A DNA stretch of 64,000 nucleotides from Argentina anserina (lineage: Eukaryota; Streptophyta; Magnoliopsida; Rosales; Rosaceae). The stretch is taken from the NCBI RefSeq assembly GCF_933775445.1, contig NC_065873.1:29512001-29576000 (forward strand), written 5' to 3'. Both the position numbers and the translations under genes were made by a program. The notes under the pieces are model-generated. The model saw only the letters and a list, made by a program, of their open reading frames with translations, did not search any database and was not told where the DNA came from. Shown here one piece after another: positions 22,054-39,600 of this stretch. Each line of letters opens with the position of its first letter. The stretch's first letter is position 1.

Positions 22054-23609
22054 TCCGGTTTCGAACACCGAAAATGCACCTCCCAAATCCTCCACCTCCT
22101 CACCACGTTCTCCAGCTACCTCCACCACATCAACATCATCTCATAACCATCATACCTCCGGCCGCGAGGTTTCCCCCCTGCACATTAGCATATTGCAAAG
22201 CATAATTTTATCGAATAGATATTGTGTTCGTATGATATCAATGATGTGTTGGATTACATTCTGTGTTGAAAGTTTACGTAAATTTTCTGCTTACTTAATA
22301 TGTCAGGCCTTCTCAAAAGTCATTCGGAGCTGGGCGTCCAAGAAGTTTATGACAGGATGGTAACTTCTCATCCCTTCTATTTTCTTACTGCAACAATGTC
22401 ATTCTCTTTGTGCCATTTGATTCTTTTACAGATACAAGTCCAGTGCTAAATACCTGGAATTTACCGAAAGTAACTCTTGGCATGCATGCCAGGAAATTTT
22501 TCCTCACAAGTTTGAAGTTTGATGATTTTGCTTTAATATTTTTGCAGTGTCATTCTTCTTCCAATAGCCATTACATTCTACGTAACGTGGATTTTCATCC
22601 GTTTTGTGGATGGTTTCTTCTCTCCAATTTATAATCATCTAGGAATCAATGTTTTTGGTAAGTGCTGTATATTTTCGTTTGTTCCATTATATAGTATGGC
22701 TCTTATCTTGAAAGTAAAGAATTTCCTGTGAGAGAAAAGCAAACGGTAATCTATTCGTTCCAACTCCGATGAATTCAAAATTCAGGGTCTTTATTAGGAT
22801 TCTATCTCAAAACAAGAATGGTAACTCTATAGTCTATACTTCTCAGAGCCAGTCATTTTAGTGGTAACAAACATGTATGCCACTAGCAAGTAAGAGACTT
22901 AATCTATCAGTAATGAAATTCTCTTCTCATTATCAGCTTTCATTGTACTGATACAATCTGCAGGTCTTGGATTTGCCACTTCTCTCATCTTCATCTTCTT
23001 AATTGGTGTTTTCATGCAATCATGGCTGGGAACTTCAGTTCTAACCGTATGGGAGTGGTTTATTAAGAAAATGCCGCTTGTAAGCTATATATATACTGCC
23101 TCAAAGCAAATTAGTACAGCAATATCTCCAGGTATAAATATGTAAATTGTCATCCATTGTTGTCTGAGCTTCTGGATTCTATACTCATTTGACGTCATTT
23201 TGCAGATCAGACCTCTAAGGCATTCAAGGAATTAGTTATCATAAGGCATCCTAGAATCGGAGAATATGTACTGGGATTTATTACTAATACAGTTATTCTT
23301 GATCGAAGGAGCGTAAGAGAAGAACTTTGTTGTGTTTATATACCAACCAACCATCTTTATCTTGGTGACATCGTTCTTATCAGTCCCAAAGATGTTCTGA
23401 GGCCCAATCTGTCAGTTCGAGAAGGAATCGGTATTATGGATTCTCTACTGGTTTTTGGTTATAAATTAGATTTTGCATCAGCATTTTGATTCAAATGTGC
23501 TGCAGAAATTGTTATCTCGGGAGGCATGTCAATACCACAACTGTTAACTACAATGGAACCACCAACTGTTCCACCAGAAAGAGTTCCGCACTTTGAAACG
23601 CCAAAATAA
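21980..23609 (+). CDS. LIKE-COV membrane protein (DUF502)
   Basis: Six exons: 21980-22168, 22307-22359, 22548-22657, 22964-23131, 23206-23430 and 23506-23609, giving 282 residues. The N-terminus is charged (RERERDLELL repeated) then Ser/Thr/Pro-rich. The conserved core starts VIRSWASKKFMTGC and is followed by a membrane segment (VILLPIAITFYVTWIFIRFV), FFSPIYNHLGINVFGLG, and a second hydrophobic segment (SLIFIFLIGVFMQSWLG). A C-terminal soluble part has RHPRIGEYVLGFIT, CCVYIPTNHLYLGDI and IVISGGMS. This is the CONTINUOUS VASCULAR RING / LIKE-COV family, integral membrane proteins tied in Arabidopsis to vascular patterning and vacuolar trafficking. Upstream lie only the duplicated 670 bases and the copia fragment. 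Confidence 0.92.
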
Positions 23610-24222
23610 TGAGGATGTAAATTCATACAATGGTGAGAGCATTTCATTTCCTTTAGTTTGATCATGTATGCAATAAAACACTTGATTAATATTTCAAATT
23701 GCAACAGCAGTTGTCAAACTCAAACAAAGTTTTGCAGAGGCAGAAGATTAGAGACTCAAAAGCAGCTCTATCATCAGTAGTGTAATGAAGATGAAATTAA
23801 CAAGGAGAGAATCGTTCATGAAGAAAAGTCTCAATCCCACCAATCTTACACACGCCACAAACTGGCAGTACCTTTCATGTTGTTTGTTTACCAGATAAAT
23901 CTTTCTACAATTTCACCACTGATCTGTAAATGCATGTATGTATACTTATACAACTTGTATCGTATCATTTTGTAAGTTTAATGTAACTTCCCCACCTACA
24001 TGTAGTCACAATTTCAACTAACTTCAGATTTTGGATGGTACTATGTAGGTTTCCTTTTGTTTGTCATATTCATTATTTTGTGGCTTGTACATCCATTCTC
24101 TAATAGAATTGTTCTATAAGAATGAAGGAACATGTTGGAACAATCAAATCAAATTTATTGAATTCCAAAACAAAAGTACAAACTACATTACACCAACAAT
24201 GACATTCTCAGCCGCTCTAAAT

Positions 24223-25401
24223 TCATCGAAGCCTACATTTTTTGGCAGTAGGGATTTGTTGGTCAAAATATGAACTTGAATTCAGCGGCATAGAACGTTT
24301 GCATGAAGGCACAGAAGGAGTCATGATATCCAACATGGCCGTAGAACATGTTTGAGAAACTCCAGGATATAATATTGAATTGAGAGAGTTGGAAGAACTT
24401 GTCGTGGCTACCGGTTTCTCACTAGAACTTGCAAGATTTTCTTTGCAACCTTGGAGTGATATCGATGGGATTTTTGGTGGCCGCATTGTAGGAGGATTAC
24501 GCCACTGTGGTAGAGGAGGACCGGTGACCAAAAGCGTCTGAAGCAATGGACCAGCTTCCATCACTGCTTGCACCAATTTCCCTTTTTCAGGTAGACTCTT
24601 GCCTTGAGCAATATAATCAAATGTAGCATCCAAACCTGAAGAGGCCATTAGACCAGTGGACATACTCGTAGTAGTCTTGATGTTGCTAGAATAGTTAATA
24701 TTCAAGAAGTTTGGTGAGGGAAGTGAATCAAATAAGGAATCAATAAGTAAAGAGTCATGTAATTGAGGATTAAGGCATGATTCAAAGAGGTTGTTTGACT
24801 CAAATATGCATGAGTTTTCTTTTGGGGGGATAAGAATGGGGCTCTCGGGTTGGACAACATTAGGGAACTCATCAACTGGAGCAGAAGTGTAGTTGATCTT
24901 GTTTAAGATTTTCTGCAACTCATTTCTGGCCTCATCTCTTTCTTTATATGCTACCTGTAAAAGTTCGAATAGCTTGTTCGCATTTTCTTGACTCTCAGTG
25001 GCTAGATTCTTCACTGATTCTAGTTCAAGGTTGGTGCTCAAAATCTTCTGCTTCAAGTCGTATGCGCTCTGTGAACCAAACAAGGTAATGGAAAATGAGT
25101 AAAGTTTTGATAGGCATCATAAAAAACATATTGTTCAGAGATAGATTGAGTGTAGTTATAATTGGAGGATCCAACGAACAACCAAACATTTACATTAGGA
25201 AGACTAGAAATGAATATAATGCAAGAAAATATATAGATCTAAATGCAGAGAATCCAAAGACATATGAACTATGAATAACAAAAAGATATGGATGGGAGAT
25301 TTGTTTTAAGAGCCGAGCACTAAAATTACATGATAGAGGTTTGACAATACTAGAAAGTTCACCTCTTCACTATTAGTCCATATAGCACTCAACTCCTCCA
25401 T
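24223..25401 (-). CDS. DUF1635 protein
   Basis: Two exons: 25363-25401 (MEELSAIWTNSEE) and 24223-25068, giving 294 residues. The first half holds the DUF1635 coiled-coil block: SAYDLKQKILSTNLELESVK, then LFELLQVAYKERDEARNEL. The rest is Ser/Pro-rich with short conserved islands (KGKLVQAVMEAGPLLQTLLV, then GPPLPQWRNPP) and a basic end (AKKCRLR). The function of the family is unknown. The gene is convergent with LIKE-COV, their stop codons about 610 bases apart. Confidence 0.88.
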
Positions 25402-25658
25402 CGTAAGTATAACCGAGTAAATCACCTTCGTGAAGAACTTGAGAAAGTTAGAAAAGGAGAAACGCTTGATAAAACTTGAGATGGTGAGTTCATCTAAGGT
25501 TGAGCATAACTTATTTATAGAATAAATCCAAATGTTGTATGCTATATCATTAGAAGAATCCAAGAAAGTGCGGTGATAAGGAAATAAAATTATGAGGATA
25601 ACAATACTATAATTTGTTGACATTCCGTTACAATTATAATATATTTATGGAATACACA

Positions 25659-25802
25659 TTTAATTTTCCGTGTTTTTACATTATTTCGTATAGTTTGGAA
25701 ATTCATCACTTTCCATGAATGACTTAGTAATTTAATTTTCCGCGTTTTTACATTATGTCGTATGCTAGAGAATTCCCCACTTTCCATGAAAGACCCAGCA
25801 AT
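25659..25802. repeat. 72-bp tandem duplication upstream of the DUF1635 gene
   Basis: Units 25659-25730 and 25731-25802 share TTTAATTTTCCG, TTTTTACATTAT and CACTTTCCATGAA and differ at scattered positions. It lies 260-400 bases upstream of the minus-strand start, so it may affect the promoter. Confidence 0.75.
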
Positions 25803-25894
25803 TATAGGCAAATAATTACTCCGAGCAGTCAAAACAGAAGGAGGGTCGATTGCTTAAAGTCTACTACTTATATATGGTGACGATGTCAGTATAA

Positions 25895-25966
25895 TCCGTT
25901 GTCGTCCAGCGGTTAGGATATCTGGCTTTCACCCAGGAGACCCGGGTTCGATTCCCGGCAACGGAA
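25895..25966 (+). tRNA. tRNA-Glu (anticodon TTC)
   Basis: Acceptor TCCGTTG/CAACGGA, D arm GTCC-AGCGGTTA-GGAT, anticodon stem CTGGC with loop TTTCACC (anticodon TTC), T loop TTCGATT. It is 72 bases with discriminator A and no intron. A run of T starts at about 25969, a good Pol III terminator. Confidence 0.96.
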
Positions 25967-26089
25967 CTTTTTTTTTTCGATTTTCATCCTCTTTATTTTT
26001 AGGGGATATTCCACGTGTCCAAACGGCCTGAAAAGCACCACACTCCCCACGTGACGACAAATTGGGCTGCGTGACACTTGGAGGTCGAA

Positions 26090-26754
26090 GCTTCTCTCGA
26101 ACCTCTCTCTCTCTTCTCAGTACCTCTCTCCATCTATCTTCTTCTTCTTCTTCACCAAGCACAGCTCTGATATTCTCAGACGAGAGGTATGCTTTATTGC
26201 TTTTCCTTCTCTCTCTGTTTATAACTAATATATTATTGATTTAATTTATTTCTATCAATGTTCCTTTTCCTGTTTCTCTTTTTTCTTTTCTACGACGCCA
26301 TTGAATATTTCGGTCAAATGCGAAGTACGACCTGCTGTTACCATCTCTGGTGATACGCCGCCGCCGGAAACTGTTGTCGATTTTTTTTGAACTAGATTGG
26401 GAGAGACGATTAGGAAGATGTATCAGTTTAGATGATCCGAGTTTTCCTCGTGACCACCAGTTAGCTGAACTCGCCGGAGCTCCGATGCCGGAGCTCTGTC
26501 ACTCGCTCTGTTTTTTTAATGTATTTTTCTGATTGTTCTGTGATTATACTAGACTAGACTTACAGCGTCGCTTTACTATTTTCCACTTTGAGCTCGCTAG
26601 AGAGTGAGAGAGAGTTTTTTTTTTTTGGGAATATTTCTGTGTTGCTGGAGACTTAATGAAAATAGATTGATAGTAGGTAGTACTTAAATGCAGGAATAAC
26701 ACGTTTTTTAAATGCAGGAATTTGGTTTTGAGGTGTTACTCGGTGTTGGATCAA
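26090..26754 (+). promoter_or_regulatory. Leader and leader intron of the PGI gene
   Basis: A CT-rich leader exon ends near GAGAG|GTATGC (26187). The next acceptor is AAATGCAG at 26718, 36 bases before the coding start. The intron of about 530 bases in the 5' UTR is inferred from these sites; leader introns of this kind often raise expression in plant housekeeping genes. Confidence 0.5.
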
Positions 26755-31368
<4,614 letters not shown>

Positions 31369-31863
31369 TTGCGCTCAATTCTGCTGGCAATTTTGTTCCA
31401 CAAGTGTCTTTGGCAGAACAGAATATTTTTGCGAATGTTATCTTCATATTTTTGAGCTGTAATTGTTGTTCAACAGATAATGCTCTGGGTCAGAACATGC
31501 TGCCCAAAGTAAAACAACCGTAATATATCATAAAAGAAATGTGTGGTTACACTGAATCAGATGACAAGTTCATCTCCAGTTAGCAAAGTTTAGATTCTGT
31601 ATCCTAAATCAACAGGTTCATCATCCATTAGATTTCCCAATCCTAGAAGTCTAGAATTGCATAAACTGACAAAAGCTATGGAATTCAGAATACCAGTTAA
31701 TCACTTCCCATGGATAATATTTGCATTACAGGAGCATTGCATACCAGTCACAACTAGGAACTGGAAATCAAACCGACCCAGCTAGTTTGTTCCCCAAATG
31801 TCCAAAAATACTAGCCCAAATCCCCCAAGTCCCCAATTTTCAAAACCGTAAACAGAGAGAGGC

Positions 31864-32553
31864 CTAGACACCAGTAGACCCAAACCCTCCTTCACCTCTG
31901 ACAGTGGAGTCCAAATCCTCAACCTCCATAACATCAGGGGTGATGATCTTCTCTATTATCAGCTGAGCAATCCTATCACCAGCCTTGACCTCAAACTCGA
32001 CATCGGAATGGTTGAACAGAATCACCCCAACTGGGCCTCTGTAATCGGCATCGATCACTCCCGCTCCCACATCAATGGAGTGCTTCCAGGCCAGCCCTGA
32101 TCTCGGTGCTACAAATAGAACAAACCCTACTTAAAAGCCTGAACATAATTGATGAGAAATCGATGAACAAACTTGGGAATTAGGGTTAGGGCTTTACCAA
32201 CACGGGCATAGGTTCCTTCAGGAACTGCAATGCTCAGATCAGTTGGAACCAAGGCCTTTCCTCTCGCTGGGATCTTCATCTCCGTCGCGCTATTAAACCC
32301 AAGAAAAACCCTAATTAGATTACAATGATTTCTTATGCTAAACCAACAAGGATGATGGAAATGGGGGGTTTTACCTAGAGAGGTCATAGCCAGCAGAGAG
32401 AGGAGAGCCTCGGGAGGGCAAAACGGCCTTTTCAGAGAGCTTCTTGACACTGAAAAAGCTCCTCTCCGAAACGTCGCCGTTCTGGTGGAGCTTGGCGATC
32501 TTAGGAGCCGGCTCCGTGATTTCGTGGCTTCCGTTTTGCTGCCGCTTGGCCAT
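31864..32553 (-). CDS. DUT: Deoxyuridine 5'-triphosphate nucleotidohydrolase (dUTPase)
   Basis: Three exons: 32375-32553, 32198-32289 and 31864-32108, giving 171 residues. Motifs in order: 1, SAGYDLSSA; 2, [20 protein letters not shown] (the PRSG loop); 3, [18 protein letters not shown]; 4, [11 protein letters not shown]; 5, [10 protein letters not shown] at the C-terminus. All five trimeric dUTPase motifs are present. The enzyme splits dUTP to dUMP and pyrophosphate, keeping uracil out of DNA and feeding thymidylate synthesis. I take [11 protein letters not shown] (32553) as start because a TATA box sits at 32631-32637. The same frame is open further to 32727, which would add a basic, transit-like extension only if transcription began further up. 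Convergent with PGI. Confidence 0.95.
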
Positions 32554-32630
32554 TTTGAGAAAATTGCGGCGATGATTTGGGTGTTTGGAATGAAGGGGTT
32601 TCAGGGTCAGGATTGGAGATTGGGGTTGTC

Positions 32631-32637
32631 TATATAG
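32631..32637 (-). promoter_or_regulatory. TATA box of the dUTPase gene
   Basis: The minus strand reads CTATATAGAC, 78 bases before the chosen ATG. Transcription would start near 32600, which excludes the upstream in-frame ATGs at 32715 and 32727. Confidence 0.6.
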
Positions 32638-32639
32638 AG

Positions 32640-33637
32640 AGGGTAGCGCGAGGGACGATGTTACGGGGATTTTGGCGCGAAATATTCCCGCCGTGTCGCA
32701 AAGACTTCCCGCCATCTTTCTGATCATGACCTTCCTATTAATGGCGTCCCACCTTTACTCCTCTGGGCACTCTGAAGAAGGTGAAGGCCAAAAACTCAAT
32801 TTGGGGCTTTTAGATTTGGTTGGGCCCGTAGCTCTGAATATTAGAGGCCCAATAATTGCGAAATACAGAGCCCATAATTTGAGAAACATTTTTATTCAAT
32901 GGACCTGAATAACCAAAACATTGTGAGGAGGGATGAACCAAGTCAACAAAAAATGTCTTTTTTTTTAATGAGTGATATGTCTCGTGCAATATTCTTATAT
33001 ACACGGCCATGTAAATATACAGTACAATCATAGTCATTCAGAACTATCTATATGCATAACTACTATGAATATATTTTTATTATTCTCTGATCTCAATCAT
33101 TCACATATTATGGCAGTTATGCGTGTACACGCTTTGTAATATACCATTCCTTAAAAATAATAATGTTTCCAATATTTGTAAAGCTTTGACCAAAATTTAA
33201 TGTTATCTTGCGTAATTTGGATGTGCTGATATTACCTTCCCAAAAAAAAAGTGGTCATGTTGAAATTATATCCTAGTCTTGTATAATCTACGTCAAACGT
33301 TGCATCTTCACATACAATATAAATAATTTAAATTAAATTAAAAAATAAATTATTTTCAATAATTAAAAATAAAAATCGTAGGTAACCATCGGTGCATACA
33401 AGAGATATTTTGCTATAAAAGGAAATTACCGAACTGGTTGAACAGTAAAGTAGGTTCACCACCCTAATCGGCTGACTGGTTAATAGTTTTAACCTACCCC
33501 CGTCTCTTCTCTCAAAAACTATAATTCTTCCCACTCTTGTCTTTGTCTCTCTCTCTCTCTCTCTCTCTTTACCTCAACCTCACTCTTTTTAGCGCATAAA
33601 GGCTTTCTTTGGCTCTCTGCAACTCAATCGATCATCC
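32640..33637. other. Divergent intergenic region between dUTPase and the GYF gene
   Basis: No gene is seen. AT-rich to about 33400. A CT microsatellite at 33546-33568 and a pyrimidine-rich sequence form the probable leader of the plus-strand gene. Confidence 0.6.
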
Positions 33638-36600
33638 ATGGCCGACTTCACCGACTCCGCTTCCCGCCACCACCTCTCCGTCGCCACTCCGCCCCCGATC
33701 TCCAAAGGTATTCTCCTCTCCCATTCCTCCATCCTCCCCTCCTCGATTTCCTCACCCACCGCTGTTGTTCTTCTGGTTATCCACCAAAACCCTAACCTCG
33801 CCGCCGCCGGCTGTTTTCGCTCCGCCGCTGCATTCGTCGCTCTCGGAGCCAATTTGTCGGCGGTGCGTAGGGTTTTTGATAGCTATGCTCCGCTAGGGTT
33901 TTGCTCTTTCCCTGCAAATCTGATTGTTTCAGATAGGGTTTCGTTTAACGCAATTACACATTTTCTTCATTGATTTTTGAAGATTATATCGGTAGAATCG
34001 AACCGAGGGTTTATGTGATGCATAAGTGTAGCGGTGCAATGTGTCTTTTTGTGGCTCCAAATTTATTTTTTATTTTTAAAAATTCATTTTCTTCTTAATT
34101 TTTCGCTGCGTGCTATGTGAGTAGTTTAGGCTCAGGGATTAGTTTGTTATTTTTGATCTGCTAGTAATAAAGCTTCGTGCTTTAATGTGTTCATGAGATA
34201 CTCATTTTATTTTGAATGATTTTGGTGCTTGTTTGGTGGTCAGTCCCATTGCTAAGAATTACGATACGAGCTTTAGAAGGTTTTATTGCAACTTGAGAGC
34301 CTGCTAAAAGAATTATGTTTTAAAAGAATTATCTTTCTTGTTCTTGTAAAATAATGAGCTAATGGCCTGCGAAAAAGGTAGTTCGTGTTCAATTGGTATA
34401 TGTAGTCTTTTCACTTCAATCAGTTTTGGATACTACACTCCGCAACCGGATTGGTGTGATCGTAGTTGCGCATGTTTGATGTTTGGTTTCTGGTTAAGTT
34501 TAACATTAGTGTGCAATTTTGATGTATGCAGCTGGACAAGGTTCTGAGAATCCCATCCCTCTTTCACCGCAATGGCTTCTGCCAAAGCCAGGGGAGAATA
34601 AGCCTGGAGCGTTAAGCGGGGTGTGTTTTCTTATCACTCTCATGACGTGTATATTCTTCACATCTGGATTCAGGCTTAGTCAGATAGCAGGAATGATTTC
34701 ACACTGTATTTTCTGTCAGCATGCTCTTTTATCTAATTACAACAAAGCGTTTAGAACATTGTCTCTGAGTATCTTGTTTTTTTTTTCCATCACAGATGCA
34801 GGAAAAACCTTTCAGCCCAAATCCATCATTTGGAAATCGCTCAGACACCATGAAATTGTCAGGAAATGGTGATGAGGTTCATGATACCCAGAAGAAAAAG
34901 GATGTTTTTAGGCCATCCTTGCTGGACATGGAAAGTGGTGGGCGTCGTGAACGCTGGCGGGATGAAGAGAGAGACACCAATTCTGCTGTGTGGAAGGATC
35001 GGTGGAGGGATGGGGATAAAGAGCTTGATGACACTCGCAGGATGGATCATCGGGCGGAAAATGTGCCAGCAAAGCACTTTGGAGAGGCACGTCGTGCACC
35101 ATCAGAAAGGTGGACCAACTCAAGTAACAGGGAGTCCAATTACGAGCAACGACGAGAGAGCAAATGGAACTCGCGTTGGGGTCCTGATAACAAGGAGGGA
35201 GAAGGTTTGCGTGACAAATGGACTGACTCAAGCAAAGATGGCAGCATGCAGGATAAAGGCTTATCTCATGCTGGAAATCACGGGAAGGATGAGAAGGATG
35301 GGGATCACTACCGGCCTTGGAGATCAAACTCTTCCCAAATGCGAGGAAGGGGGGAGCCTTCTCATAACCAGACTCCGCCAGTCAACAAATATGTTCCTGG
35401 TAGGGGCCGTGGGGAAAGTACTCCTCCAACTTTTTCTGTTGGACGTGGAAGGGCTACCCCTGGCGGAAGCTTTATGAGCAGTATTCCTACAATTTCTCAA
35501 TCTGTCTTAATGTCAGACAAAGTGGAAATTGAACAAGGAGAGCCTTACCCTTTTAGGTACAGTAGGACAAAGCTGCTTGATGTATACAGGACGGCTGATA
35601 TGAGATCATCTCGAAAGTTAGTTGATGACTTTATAGATGTGACTTCTCTTACACTGGAGGAACCACTGGAGCCTCTGGCTCTTTGTGCACCAAATCCTGA
35701 GGAAACGGTAATGCACATTCATTATAAGTTATTCATAGAATAATTCCGGTACTTTTAGCAGTTCAAATGAACACTTTCATCTTGAACAGGCTCTTTTAAA
35801 GGGAATTGACAAAGGAGATATAGTAAGTAGTGGTGCGCCTCAAGTTTCCAAAGATGGAAGGAACCCGGTAGAGTTTACACAAACAAGAAGAACAAAACTT
35901 GGTACAGTTGTGCATCTGTATATATGTACATGTGTGTGTTCTCTATTAATTTATTATTTCAAATGTGGGCTGACTTGTTTTGGACGGGATTTTTTGAGCA
36001 GGAAGTGGAGAAGACTTACCACTGGCAAATACCGAGTCTAAGGATGAACACATTGTTAGTTCAAAAGGTGGTTTTTCGAATTATTTAGAGAGCTCCCCTC
36101 ATGAACAGCAATTACTTCATCATGGATCGAGCCTCAAAGCTGAAACAACGCTGGATCAGAAGACATACTCAGAGAACAGGTTCAGAGCTGAAGGTATATT
36201 TATGAACCAACTTCTGTGATTTTGAATTGCTATATGCATGCTGGCACTGGTTTGGATTGGATTGATTGGGATCAGTGATTGAGAGTGTTAACTTGTGGTT
36301 TCATGCCTATGAGCAATTGGATTTGTTGATTATATTGCTTAACTAGCTTTCTGCAAATATTTTACTCGCTTTCATTATAGTGCTGTATGATTAAACTTGA
36401 AATTAACATTAGCCTGTATGTACTCCCTGCTAGCGTGAGATTGGCTGGTCACTAAATGAACTGCTCAATCTGTATGCAGCTCTTAGAGAAGGGGGTCCTT
36501 TTAAAAAGGCTGACGAGGCCTCTAGTAGTAGGGAATTGAGCATGTCGGGAGGAGTGACTGCTCATTCTGGAACTCCATGGAGAGCTCCATCTCAGGTAGA

Positions 36601-39600
36601 ACGCTCAAGTACAGTCTTCCATGATTGGCAAGACAGTCCCAGAGATATAAAGTCGGGCGCCCCTCCTGCAATGTCGTGGTCGCAGAGACAGAAGGATCTA
36701 AACAATGACTGGGAGAGTAATCTGGCCAACCAATCTTACACCAGAAATGATGCAAAATGGAAAAGCAGTGAAGAGCCTGTTATTAGAAGGCAGCTATCTG
36801 GAGTTCTAGATAGGGAACAGGAAGTGAGAAAACCTCAACAGCCTTCACCGGAGGAACTCCAACTTTATTATAAGGATCCTCATGGTGTAATACAAGGCCC
36901 TTTTTCTGGGGAAGACATTATTGGCTGGTTTGAGGCTGGATATTTCGGTATAGATCTGCTAGTTCGTGTGGCAAGTGCACCAAATGATTCACCATTTTCA
37001 TCACTTGGTGACATAATGCCTCATTTACGAGCTAAAGCTAGGCCTCCACCCGGGTTCAGTGCTCCTAAAAATGAAGTTATTGATAACTCAAGTAGGGCAA
37101 ACTTTAGTAATGTCGGGAAGATTCATACTGGTTTAAGCGAGGCTGATATAGCAAGAAATGAACCAAGGGGTAAACAGACTTCAATGACAGAAGCTGAAAA
37201 TAGGTTCTTGGAGTCACTGATGTCTGGTAATGCAAGTGGTTCTTCTACTCATCAGCAGTTCCCTTTTTCTGAAGGTTGGTATTTGTATTCAAATTGTTGT
37301 GATTTTCAGTATATAGATGAAGGAATCTATTTAATTGATTCAAGTTGGGTGTAGGGTTGGTTCCTATACCAAGCTAAACGATATTCATGTTGTAGGATTT
37401 CCCTTTGTCATTTGTTTAATATCTACGACTCAATATAATTCTCATGATATGCCTCATTTGTAGGTTTGCAAGGATTTGTTGGAAATAATTCTCATGGTAT
37501 GCCTCATTCTGGATTGGAGAACCTGTTGGCCAAGAGAATGGCACTTGAAAGACAGAGGTCTATACCTAATCCATATCTTGAAAATCCCCATAGCCAAAAT
37601 GTTGACATCAAATCAGTGCTTCAAGGATTAACAGATAGGCCATCTGGCATAAATAATAATGCTGCTGGTTGGTCAAGTTTTCCTGGTCAAGGTGGGGCTG
37701 ATCCACTACAGAGTAAGATAGACATGTATCATGATCAAAATTTTCCTTCCCAAGTGCCCCTTGGTTTCCAGCAACAGAGATTGCAAACTCAAAATCAACC
37801 ACCCTTTCCGAATCTACTATCCCAAGCTGTTGACAGTTCATCAACGCAAGAGAAATTACTCTCTTCTGGCTTATTGCAAGATCCCCAACTGATGAATATA
37901 TTGCAACAGCAGTACATGATGCAGTTAAATTCCCAGGCACCTGTTCCAGTACAGCAGATGTCGTTATTGGAGAAGATGATGTTGATTAAGCAGCAGCAAC
38001 AGAAGCAAGATGAGGAACTGTTAATGAGGCAACAACAGCAGCTCCTTTCCCAGGTTCTTGCAGAGCATCAGTCCCGCCAGAATTTTTCGGAGCCACCATT
38101 TGGACATTTACAGGCTGCTATGACAAAGGGGAATGCATCTATTGATCCGTCTCGGCTTCAGGCATCACAAGAAATGTTTTCACTTGGTACAAATGTGCCA
38201 GTTCCAAATATGCAAAATGAGCCCACTACTAACTTTATGGGACTGCCTTCTCCCGGCAACCAAGATATTCGTCATAATATAAGTGATGGAGCAGCCCCGT
38301 CTTTATCTCAACCACATCAAGTCTTTGGGAATATTCTTCATCAAAGAAGGTGGGATAATACTCATGTTGGACCATTTAATGATGTACATCAAGATTCGGT
38401 GACAGTGACAAATATTGCCGAGAGATCACACTTGCTTGAGGGGACCCATTTGCAGAATTCCATCCCTGATTCCGACATCACCGCTGCTAAAACTGTGGAG
38501 CAAGCATCAGAAAAGACTTCTCAGGATGCGGCAACTGAGATTGTTTCTCAGACTGTTGCAGAGTCTGCATCTGTGAAGTCTCCTAAAAGTTTAATCTCTA
38601 TGCCACCAGGAGGGCATGAGGGAGATATGCCTGAGCATTTCAATGATGGGAAAGCTCCATTTGATTGTCAGGTTGCAGAGCAGGTGATTGAAAAGGATAA
38701 GGGCAATGAGCAGGCTTCCTCGGTGACTGAAGTAAAGAATGCTGAAGTGCGTGGGCAAAAAAAGACATCTGAGAAGAAGTCCAAGAAGCAAAAGTCTTCT
38801 AAGGCACAGTCTACAAGTGACCAGGCAAAAGGAGAAACAAAATCTGCCTCTTCACAGCAACTAGAGCGGTCTGTGACTGACCTCAATTCTGGGATTTCTC
38901 TGCAAAATACAAGAGATAACAGAATCGGTACTTCGGAGTTGCCATCCCAACAAGCTGGAGGCGATACTGAATCTGTTCAAGTCAAGGTGGATTCTGAACC
39001 AGTGGAGCCTTTTGCTGTGCAGAATACCCAAGTACATATCGGACAGAGAGGTTGGAAACCTGCTGCTGGTTTTAAGGCAAAATCATTATTAGAAATCCAA
39101 CAGGAAGAACAGAGGAGAGCACAAACTGAAGTGGTAGTATCTGAAGTACCCAATTCTGTTAACTCGCCAAGTTTATCCACCCCTTGGGCTGGAGTTGTTG
39201 CCAATTCAGACCCAAAAATATCTAGAGAAAATGAGAGAGATGCAGAGATTAATGATTTAAATGTTGGGAAACCTGGAACTTCAAATCAGAAGAGCAAGAA
39301 GAGCCCATTACATGATCTTTTGGCGGAGGAGGTTTTGGCCAAGGCAAGTAAAGTCACTGAGGTTCCTAATGGAATTATAAGTCAACTGTCTCCACAAGTG
39401 ATGCCTCATTCAGTACCTGTGGATGATGATAACTTCATCGAGGCTAAAGACACTAAAAGGAGTCGCAAAAAGTCGGGAAAGTCCAAAGGTTCTGCAACTA
39501 AGGTTTCAGGAGCAAGCACCGCAGTAGAAGTGCCTATTAGTTCAAGCCCTACTGAGAAAGTTAAAAGCTCCCGTTCTGTACAACAGGAAAAACAAGTATT

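Noticed and set aside
26350..26532. 60-codon plus-strand frame upstream of PGI
   Set aside because: It lies within the inferred leader intron and matches no family.
34866..35477. 203-codon plus-strand frame and an overlapping 139-codon minus frame
   Set aside because: Both overlap exon 3 of the GYF gene in other frames; the GYF frame carries the conserved motifs and splices in phase.
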